A stretch of 64,000 nucleotides of DNA from Vesta saturnalis (lineage: Eukaryota > Arthropoda > Insecta > Coleoptera > Lampyridae): NCBI GenBank assembly GCA_036346205.1, contig JARFJB010000664.1, positions 2,694,001 to 2,758,000 on the forward strand. Direction: 5' to 3'. The notes under the pieces are model-generated. The model searched no databases and was not told the origin of the DNA. It was given only the letters and a program-made list of their open reading frames with translations. Below are positions 55,554 to 64,000 of this stretch, one piece after another. Every line of letters starts with the position of its first letter. Positions within the stretch are counted from its first letter, which is position 1. A program made the translations under genes and the position numbers.

Positions 55554-57927
55554 CAGGGTGGGTGTCCTCTGCGTGGACGGAGGATTGCTCTTTAACTATT
55601 TTGGTGTGGTAATACACGATCATTGGACCTACATTCTCAATATTTAGGTATATACAGGGTGATTGACAACAATATGCCAACCCAAACCTGTGTTTTTTAA
55701 TAGAAACCCCTGTATATCTTTGCATTTTTGGATTCACTGTTACATTTAGAATAAAAGTGTAGAAATGTGTATCTGTATCACTAACCGTTCTGCAGATATC
55801 GTCACTTTAGTACCAAAATAGAGTGAACTTTGGAACCACGATGCGAACGTTGTCACCACGGTTTTGTAAATCTGTTTATACCACCGACTATTAACAATAA
55901 TCTACTAACAAACAAACTGGGATTTTTTTTGGAAACATGTAAAACTGCATTATGATTAACAACATACGAGAAATTTTTTCAAATGCAACACCCTGTATAT
56001 TTTTCTCATTTCGATTCCTCGCGAAAAGTAGATACTAATTGATAATAGTTTTCATAGCTATAAGGCGGACCCTTCCTGAGATATTGACGCTTTTAGGTAA
56101 AACTATTCTAAAATACAAATTTACTATGACAATATAATTCAGAATACAATTCCATTAGTTTGTGTGTTTTTAGATTGTCGCTTGGTCAATTATTGTATAA
56201 AATTAATTTTTCCAAAAAAGAAATGGCGATTTTGTTTATTTACGACGAAGCTCAAAGAAATGCTTTGCTGGCTACCCGTTTGTACTGTGAACGATACCCA
56301 GAGAGAAGACAGCCGCGGAAAGAATTGTTTATGAATGTAGCTGAGAGATTTATAAATTCTGGAAGTGGGTGTTATCCCAAGCGCGCAAAAACAAGCCCAA
56401 ATGAATAAATTGAGTTTCAGGTTGTGGCATCTCTTATGAAAATCCGCAAATTAGTACCAGAGAGCTAGAACTAAATAGAAATACAGTTCGCAGCTTTATT
56501 TTTAAAAAAACCGGCATCCTTATCATATCGAGCAACATCAAGCTTTAAGTGAAATAGATTTTCAAAATCGTGAATATTTCTTCCAATGGGTAACAACTAA
56601 AGTCAATGAAGTACCCAATTTTGTTAATAACATTCTATTTACGGATGAGGCAACTTTACACTATAATGGCAATATTAATACACATAACTATCATCACTAT
56701 TCAAATACTAATCCACACATCTTAAGAGTTGTTGATCACCAGCATCGATGGCCAATTAATGTGTGGGGTGGTATAATCAATTTCAATGCGGTTGGTTCTG
56801 TTTTCTTTGATAGGAGTCTTACTGGAGAAAGATATTTACAGTTTTTGGAAAATGATTTACCCGAGCTTTTGGAAAATATCGAGGTAGATGCGGTTTCAAC
56901 TGGGTGCAATATCTTGATACAAATTAACCGATGAGGTGGATAGGACGAGGTGGTGTGCAAAACTGGCTAGCCAGATCACCGGATCTTACGCCCCTTGATT
57001 TCTTCCTTTGGGGCAACGTTAAAGAAAAAGTTTACCAACATCCTCCCACCACAAGCGAAGATATGAAAAATAGAATTAGAGCTGCGTTTCAATTCACTTC
57101 GCCTCTAATGTCGTTGTGAGTGAATCTTTCGTTTACCGAACGAATTGCAAAGTGTTTAGCTAGGCGTGGTCAGCAGTTTGAACATTTAATTTTTTATTCG
57201 TTTATGTTTACTTGTTCAACTTATTTTTAGATGTAGAGAATTATTTTATTGTTTAGTCATTAAGTTTTCCTATCAGTTAAAGGATTTATTTGCCATTCGT
57301 ATTTTCTTATTTGCTCTGGATTTTGTTTTATTTGTTCTTCTGTATGTCAACATTTTCATATAAAGCGCCAATATCTCAAGAAGGTTTCTGTCTTATGGCT
57401 ATAACACTTATTATCAATTAGTATCTACTTTTCACGGGGAATCAAAATGTGAAAAAACATACAGGGAGTTGCATTTGAAAAAATGGAGAAAAATTACATT
57501 TCGCGTAAGTTAATCATTCTGTATAGTTTTACATGTTTTCGAAAAATTTCCTAGTTTGTCAATTTGTTAGTACTATTATTAATAGTCGGTGGTATAAACA
57601 GATTTACAAAATCGTGGTGACAACGCTCGCATCGTGGTTCCAAAGTTAACTCTATTTTGGTACTGAAGGGACGATATCTGCAGAACGGTTAGTGATACAG
57701 ATACAAATTTCTATGCTTTTATTCTAAATGTAACAGTTAATCCAAAAATGCAAATATATACAGGGTGTTCCAAAAAAACAGGTTTTGGTTAGCATATTTT
57801 TGTCAATCACCCTGTATATACATAAATATTTTTAGAATGTAGGACCTGTGATCGTGTATTACCACACCAAAATTGGTTTTGATACCTCTAATAGTTAAGG
57901 AGCAATCCTCCGTTCACGCCCACCCTG
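55554..57927 (+). mobile_element. Mariner-superfamily element M6 with ~540-bp modular TIRs
   Basis: TA flanks at 55552-55553 and 57928-57929. The ends are CAGGGTGGGTGTCC and the complement GGGCACCCTG-like CGCCCACCCTG. The arms extend to ~56093 and from ~57362. Inside the left arm are further mariner-type ends, each next to TA: CAGGGTGATTGACA at 55655, ACCCCTG ending 55712 and CACCCTG ending 55994. They are mirrored in the right arm (57768, 57816 and 57463 areas). Confidence 0.87.
56223..57195 (+). pseudogene. M6 transposase (DUF4817 / mariner-like), broken
   Basis: It starts MAILFIYDEAQRNALLATRL, CERYPERRQPRKELFMNVAE and stops at 56408. In other frames come NNILFTDEATLHYNGNINTH (first Asp), RWPINVWGGIINFNAVGSVF, SLTGERYLQFLENDLPELLE. 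Then a deletion at ~56905-56930 removes the DGxPAHF block with the second catalytic Asp. The end is intact: RWIGRGGVQNWLARSPDLTP, LDFFLWGNVKEKVY and a final QQFEHLI. Confidence 0.82.
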
Positions 57928-58005
57928 TATATAAAATTAAGAAAATTAATTTGTCAAAAAGAAAGCATATTAAAATTTGGTTTTTAACAAAATTGTTAAA
58001 ATAAG

Positions 58006-58099
58006 CCCACCAGTATTACTTAGCTTTCTTAGTGTTCAGAAGCGTTTGTCACGGTGTTCTCGCCTCTGAACACTAAGAAAGCTAAGTCATACTGGTGGG
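58006..58099. repeat. Inverted repeat, 35-bp arms, 24-base loop
   Basis: CCCACCAGTATTACTTAGC.. at 58006-58040 pairs with 58065-58099 at all but one or two positions. It is not adjacent to any ORF. It could be a tiny foldback element or a transcript hairpin. Confidence 0.85.
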
Positions 58100-58164
58100 T
58101 ACATTTCTTTAAATTATCATTAGTGTAAAATGAAACGCCTAGGGTAATAAAGAGGATTTAAATA

Positions 58165-58420
58165 CTTATCTTTTTAGGTAAGTAACTGTGTATTTTTATT
58201 AATTTTTCATAGAAATTTAAACGTTTTGATAAAAATAAATTACGGTTATTGTACTCAATGAATGATAATACATTTTTCAGATTTCATATATTTATTTAAC
58301 GTTTTAATTAATTTTTCAAAGCTCTTATGATTTATTGAAGACGATAACTGTAATCGTTATCGAAACGTTTAAATTTGTATGAAAAATTAATAAAAATACA
58401 TACCTAAAAAGATTAATACG
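58165..58420. repeat. Inverted PLE-terminus fragments, with degenerate hammerhead
   Basis: TATTTTTATTAATTTTTCAT and AAATTTAAACGTTTTGATA at ~58185-58225 are inverted at ~58355-58410. The right half has TTGAAGA, a CGATAAC-TGTAAT-CGTTATCG stem and GAAACGTTTA (58335-58366), matching the motif at 26947-26980 but with the first core C changed to T. No PLE coding sequence is nearby. Confidence 0.5.
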
Positions 58421-58657
58421 TCAATTATGAGTGATAATCGTGAAAGTTTGCATATTCATAATAAAATTTAACTGTCAGAGCAGCGAAATTTTTGTATTTA
58501 AAATGCTAAAAAAACTAGAGATAATTCGAAAGATATCTACTGTTATTATTTCCAAATTTCAAAGTCAACTCAGTGCGTTGTCATTATGGATATATCTATA
58601 GTTTCTATATGGTATCAGGTGTTCTGCAAGGACCCAGCCTTGGCCCTTTGCCTTTCA

Positions 58658-58661
<4 letters not shown>

Positions 58662-58720
<59 letters not shown>
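58662..58720. repeat. (TA)n array left of M7
   Basis: About 59 bases of TA ending exactly where M7 begins. Confidence 0.95.
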
Positions 58721-58723
<3 letters not shown>

Positions 58724-60266
58724 ATTTCTCAGAAAATTTCATTCTTGATGATTTGCCTGCTTGTTTTCAAACCCCGAAACACAAATTACTTTCTATTTTA
58801 CTCGTACGGTTCTCGAGATAATATCATTTTCTTGAAAAATTGGACTTACAATGTTTTCCTAATTTTTAGAAGTAACTTTAGTAGGCGGATTTCATTGAAA
58901 ACACCACTGACAGAAATTGTCAAATGTGATAATTCTGTTGAACTGCAAATTAATTCATGCTAATTTGAATTGTATGCTATAATGTTGACTTTACAACAAG
59001 AATTTATCTAATTCAATGTTACGGAACTGGGGAAGAGTGCTACCGAGTTGTTATCAGAAAATTCAACCAAAAATACCCGGAGGTTGCCATTTCGAATGCC
59101 GGAGCAAAAACTTGGTAACTAAATTCCTTCAAACAGGCTCGGTTTTAAACCTAAAGAAGCCAAAGAAGTTGTTCGATGAAGAAGATGCTGCTACTGTTCT
59201 CGCCGTTCATTCCGCAACAGAAGTTCAAGGTTGTCTTTAAGAAGGAGGGCACTACGAATTGGGATAGGTAAATCTCATTTACAAAGAATCTTCAAGGAGA
59301 ACAAAATTTTACCATTTAAGCCGCAATTTAGGCAAACTTTAGAGAACGGTAATGAAGCCAAACGTCTGGATTTTTGTTTGGAAATGGGCAATAGAGTTTT
59401 GGAAGATTCAAATTTTCATAAACGAATAATGTTCTCCGATGAATCGACCTTTTCAACTAACGGAGTCGTTTCCTCCCAACATTGCCGTTACTGGAGTAGG
59501 ACGAATCCAAACTTCCAAATTGCTAGTCGCAGACAATGTTTGAAAAAGTTAATGTGGTGTGCGATTTCGTACCATGGAATTATTGGCCCATATTTTTTGA
59601 TCAAAATTTAAACCGTTATTCATATTTGGAAATGTTGCAAAATTTTGAACTGATAAACTGGATGAATTGCCATTGAACTACCAAATTGAAATGTTCTTCT
59701 AGCACGATGGGTGCCCTGCTCATTATGCCGGTACTGTTCGCCAGTGGCTCAACACAGAGTTCCATGATAACTGGATAGGAAGAGATGGTCTCATTTATGG
59801 CCGCCAGAAGTCCTGATCTCACAATGATGGACTTTTATCTGTGGGGTCGTTTAAAACAAATTGTGTACAGTGATGAAGAGCAATTGAAAATAGGATACGG
59901 AATGCTGTCCAGTACCTTTCAATCGAAGAAATAAGGCGCAGTTTCAATGAATTCAGAGCTCGCATTGAAATCCGTGAAGGAAAAGGAAGAGCATTATTCG
60001 AATAGAAAATTTATAGTTCAGTTTTTGAGAATTTCATTTCATTTTACCATCAATTGTTAAATTTATTAATTAAAAGTTGTGAGACCAATTTGATTTTCCA
60101 TTGAAACAAATCAATTTACTTCAAAAAATTACGAAAAGCTCGAATTTTTCAAGAAAATGATATTATCTCGAGAACCGTTTGAGTTAAATAGCAAGTAATT
60201 TGCGTTTCGTGGGTTTGAAAACAACCAGGGCAAATCAGCAAGAATGAAATTTTCTGAGAAATCAAA
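58721..60266 (+). mobile_element. Mariner-superfamily element M7 with ~140-bp TIRs
   Basis: The left end TTGATTTCTCAGAAAATTTC is inverted at the right end (GAAATTTTCTGAGAAATCAA near 60246-60266). The arms run to ~58862 and from ~60127. TA borders both ends. It lacks the CAGGGTG-type tip of the other elements. Confidence 0.8.
58981..60005 (+). pseudogene. M7 transposase (mariner-like), broken
   Basis: Readable blocks are LVTKFLQTGSVLNLKKPKK, GIGKSHLQRIFKENKILPF, KRIMFSDESTFSTNGVVSSQ (first Asp), NFQIASRRQCLKKLMWC, GIIGPYF, a shifted QHDGCPAHYAGTVRQWLN (second Asp), NWIGRDGLIY and SPDLTMMDFYLWGRLKQIVY (third Asp). The spacing between the second and third Asp is again 41 after allowing for one frame break. 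All three catalytic Asp are present but frameshifts abolish the protein. Confidence 0.82.
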
Positions 60267-60304
60267 ATAAAGAATTAAGACTAAGAGAAAGACGACGTTT
60301 CGAC

Positions 60305-60354
60305 AAAGTCTCATTTGCCATTTTATTTCTCTTGAAAATGGCAAATGAGACTTT
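60305..60354. repeat. Perfect hairpin, 20-bp arms, 10-base loop
   Basis: AAAGTCTCATTTGCCATTTT pairs perfectly with 60335-60354. It lies between M7 and the TA array left of M8. Confidence 0.9.
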
Positions 60355-60424
60355 GCAAAGTCGTTTTTACTGCGAGTCAGAAACATCACCAGCAGACGCG
60401 AGACAACGCCGGATAAACAACAGT

Positions 60425-61399
<975 letters not shown>

Positions 61400-61487
<88 letters not shown>

Positions 61488-61490
61488 CAT
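61400..61490. repeat. (TA)n array right of M8
   Basis: About 90 bases of TA with two ATTA interruptions. Confidence 0.95.
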
Positions 61491-61604
61491 ATTTATGTAT
61501 GGGCTAACTGATACAATTAAAATTATCTCAGTGATCTACTGTGTATTGGATTGTAATCTGGTGCAATTAAGGTAATTTAATTATTAATACAATCAATTTA
61601 TTCG

Positions 61605-61895
61605 TAAATGTATTTATTTAAAAAGCGTCCTATTACATCTCCGTCAACTGTGTCGAAGACAGTAAAACGTTTTGAACAAAGTGGATATGTATGGGAAAGA
61701 CAGAAAATGGCATCCAAACTATGGCAATCATATCAATGCTAAAAGGCAGACCGTAAGTTGATTGTTTGCGCAAGTGTGGAGCTAGATTCTTTAAATCTTG
61801 CTGAAGAAATAGGTATCAAATAAGGACACCGTCCAAAGGATTTTACAAAACTAAGGATATCATTTTTATAAAATATCTACCAGCCAACAGCTCTT
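61605..61895 (+). pseudogene. M9, mariner-type transposase N-terminal fragment
   Basis: In shifted frames it reads KRPITSPSTVSKTVKRFEQS, GYVWERQK, then DRKLIVCASVELDSLNLAEE and DTVQRILQN-like sequence. This matches the helix-turn-helix and second-domain order of the DUF4817-type transposases (compare M2: TRATVSKI, ENPHGTARELA). No TIRs are identifiable. Confidence 0.55.
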
Positions 61896-62329
61896 TCATT
61901 AATTTTGTGTTAAATCGTATTACATGCTTAATATCAGGAGTTTTATTTTATGCCATTTTTAATGTATGTACCGCGTGAGTTATTTAGGAATGACGCCGGC
62001 TATATGCCAGAAACCGCTTATGTTATGACTTCAAAAAAAAAATTCTTCAGTAAATGTGGCCAAGAGAAAATGCTGGAAATAATTTTAAAGTTTGTAAATA
62101 GACCGCTAGGTGGCGTAACTGCTGTAGTAAATTAAAAATGTCTTATAAACAGAAACTTAAGGAAAAGGTATATTGAAATATCGTAGTTGTATTTTGGGTG
62201 AATTTTGCCCATTTTTGTATAGAAGTTTTTCTCTAACTTCAGGTTTTCCGTAGGCGAAAGTTGTCAGACAAACATGTAATTATCCACCAGTCATCTAAAA
62301 CACACTTTCTCGGATACAAATGCTGCACT
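61896..62329. other. Region without gene; one CTCF-like site
   Basis: CCGCTAGGTGGCGT at 62103-62116 matches the motif of the 10.5-kb array. Nothing else is recognised. Confidence 0.4.
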
Positions 62330-62885
62330 ACTGTTACTTCTTTCTTGCTTGTAACTTCCTAATTTTCTTTTCGTACTCACCAAGTAATTTTGCTTTTACT
62401 GTATCATACCTCAGCCCGTTACTTCCATATTTTCAATAATCACGGTTTCGTACGATTTTGGTAGTGTCACAGTAGGTTGAAAATAATGTCTTTTTCATCT
62501 AGGTTTACTCCATTGGCCTTCTCCAAACATTCATTTTCTTGCATTTTCATTGATAACATGTTTCTTTTCAAAAATAACTGACCTGGAAGCCTTTTTTCTG
62601 AAACCTTTCTTCTAAAATTTTCCACATTTCATATGCTGTTTGCTTGTCCCTTAGATATTCTAGTTGCGAGTCCGATACACATTGTACTATTAGTGATTTA
62701 GCCTTATTATTATTTTTCTACACTTATTCTTGTCATCTTGATTCATCGTGCTTGTGTCTGTTTCTTGCTGTACACATTCCAGTAACACATTTTCGGTTAA
62801 TATCATTTCTAAATTTTCAGTTGTAATAGTTTTCACCATTCAACGGTTCTATATTTACGTATTTGCCATTTATCTGAGCCATTTT
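62330..62885 (-). pseudogene. Copia-type retrotransposon gag, decayed
   Basis: The minus strand in several frames reads MAQINGKYVNIEPLNGENY, AKSLIVQCVSDSQLEYLRDK, QTAYEMWKILEERFQKKG, LFLKRNMLSMKMQENE, TLPKSYETV and LRYDTVKAKLLGEYEKKI. The order (W/N-terminal block, I..CVSDSQLEYL, TAYEMWKxLEExF, LxxLKMxE, LPxSYExV, LLxEYxxK) is that of copia/UBN2-type gag capsid proteins. At least four frame changes are needed. No protease, integrase or RT follows to the left. Confidence 0.7.
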
Positions 62886-63034
62886 TTTTTTATTTCCAAT
62901 CACTTATACTTTCCTCAATTCTCGTGCTCTACTAACCTTACTTTTTATTATCTTCATTCATCTACGTAATCTGGGCCCCTAACCTGTTAATATTATTATT
63001 TAGGAATCGTACTTTTATTGTTTCTCTGAATTTT

Positions 63035-63037
<3 letters not shown>

Positions 63038-63077
<40 letters not shown>
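63038..63077. repeat. (TA)n microsatellite
   Basis: About 40 bases of TA. A second run occupies 63198-63256. Confidence 0.95.
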
Positions 63078-63078
<1 letters not shown>

Positions 63079-63194
63079 TATACTAAAAAAGAAGAATGTT
63101 ATAAGATGTGTGTGTAAGCATGATGTATAAGAGTGTATGGCGTTTTATATTTGATATTATTGAAATAAATATACGTAGTAAAGTGGAGTTGGTG

Positions 63195-63197
<3 letters not shown>

Positions 63198-63256
<59 letters not shown>
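63198..63256. repeat. (TA)n microsatellite abutting the TGTTACACG repeat
   Basis: About 58 bases of TA ending one base before the TGTTACACG boundary. Confidence 0.95.
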
Positions 63257-63260
<4 letters not shown>

Positions 63261-64000
63261 ACACGTCCAAACGCACTAGGTCGTGTATGCTTACTAATGT
63301 AAGCATACCACAATCGAAACTTTGCTAAAATAATTGTCTTAAGCTGGGTGTTAATTAACCCTACTTGATCGTGGAAAGTAGGATTGTGCTTACTCAGTAA
63401 ACTCTTACACGAGGGTCCTACAACAAACACTCGTCCCAAACAATTCAACTCAAACTCAAATATATTTAGTACTACCCAGGTTATTAGAAACTTTTTGAAT
63501 ACACCTCGTATACCAAAATTTTCACTTATTAATGAATAAAATAGTTCAATGATCGATAATTAATTTTTAAAATTCCTAACCAAAAGAAAATCAACGTCGT
63601 CGGCTTAATAATTGTTCCTTTATGATACCTCTTAATCGTATGGGACATTCGTAAATATGTAAGTTCTCAAAACTCCATCTCTTAGTTATACTTAATGAAA
63701 TTTTTAAATCAACAGTTGATCCGTCATTAGTGTACTGCGTTAAACGAAACTAACATGAAAATCTTCTTTTAAAATTAACCTGGTAAATATAAACTTTCAG
63801 GTTGTTCATTAATCTTAAAACCAAAATATGCAAAGTCTACATTTAAATTGTCGAAAACTAGGTCACCAATTAAGTAAACGTCACAAATGTGTCTCATAAC
63901 TGGCTAAATAAACAACAGAATAAAAGTTAACGATAAATATATATATTGTCCTGCACAAAAAAATGTTTACATACACTACAACAGCGTGGTTGAAAACCAA
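63257..64000 (+). mobile_element. Second copy of the TGTTACACG element, cut by window end
   Basis: It matches 39424 onward with deletions: TGTTACACGTCCAAACGCAC, TTGCTAAAATAATTGTCTTA, GTGGAAAGTAGGATTG..ACTCAGTAAA, and much further on ACAACAGCGTGGTTGAAAACC against 40390-40412. The shared exact left edge supports it as a true element end. Confidence 0.65.

Overview
The window looks like a piece of an AT-rich insect chromosome, possibly a beetle (inference). The evidence is one divergent, intronless ionotropic receptor (IR) gene on the minus strand and a dense mixture of insect-type transposons. No bacterial, organellar or housekeeping gene is visible. Almost everything recognisable is a transposable element in some state of decay. 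The track of open frames is mostly fragments of broken transposases and microsatellite translations.

Layout. 0.5-8.1 kb: a terminal-inverted-repeat (TIR) repeat family called E1 here (copy 1), two mariner-superfamily elements (M1, M2) with TIRs of hundreds of bases, and two unrecognised decayed ORFs (4.6-4.9 and 8.3-8.8 kb). 10.5-11.7 kb: tandem repeats, including five CTCF-like motifs about 50 bp apart. 12.1-13.8 kb: the IR gene, broken by two one-base shifts, each at a homopolymer. 14.1-21.9 kb: a nested stack. E1 copy 2 contains a tyrosine-recombinase (Crypton-like) element with long palindromes, and a 4.5-kb piggyBac element that has itself been entered by a mariner. 21.9-23.0 kb: an element with ~280-bp inverted arms. 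26.0-34.2 kb: two Penelope-like elements (PLEs) in opposite orientation with hammerhead-like motifs. The plus-strand copy is split by a 4.2-kb LINE with an unusually long (~100 bp) target duplication and also carries a tRNA-like fragment. 34.2-36.1 kb: mariner M3. 39.4-42.0 kb: an unclassified insertion whose pre-insertion site survives as an inverted paralogue at 23.3-23.7 kb. 42.9-45.2 kb: mariner M5. 48.4-52.9 kb: two decayed LINEs. 55.5-61.9 kb: mariners M6, M7, a deletion derivative M8 and a fragment M9. 62.3-62.9 kb: a decayed copia gag on the minus strand. 63.3 kb to the end: a second copy of the 39.4-kb insertion.

There is no operon-like cooperation. The window is an archive of successive insertions, and their order can be read from nesting and from paralogous empty sites. 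The most distinctive structures are the palindrome-bearing tyrosine-recombinase element, the long-TIR mariner group whose arms carry further internal mariner termini, the hammerhead-like motifs at PLE ends, and (TA)n arrays abutting transposon ends. All alignments were made by eye. Family names rest on recognised motifs and none was confirmed by database search.
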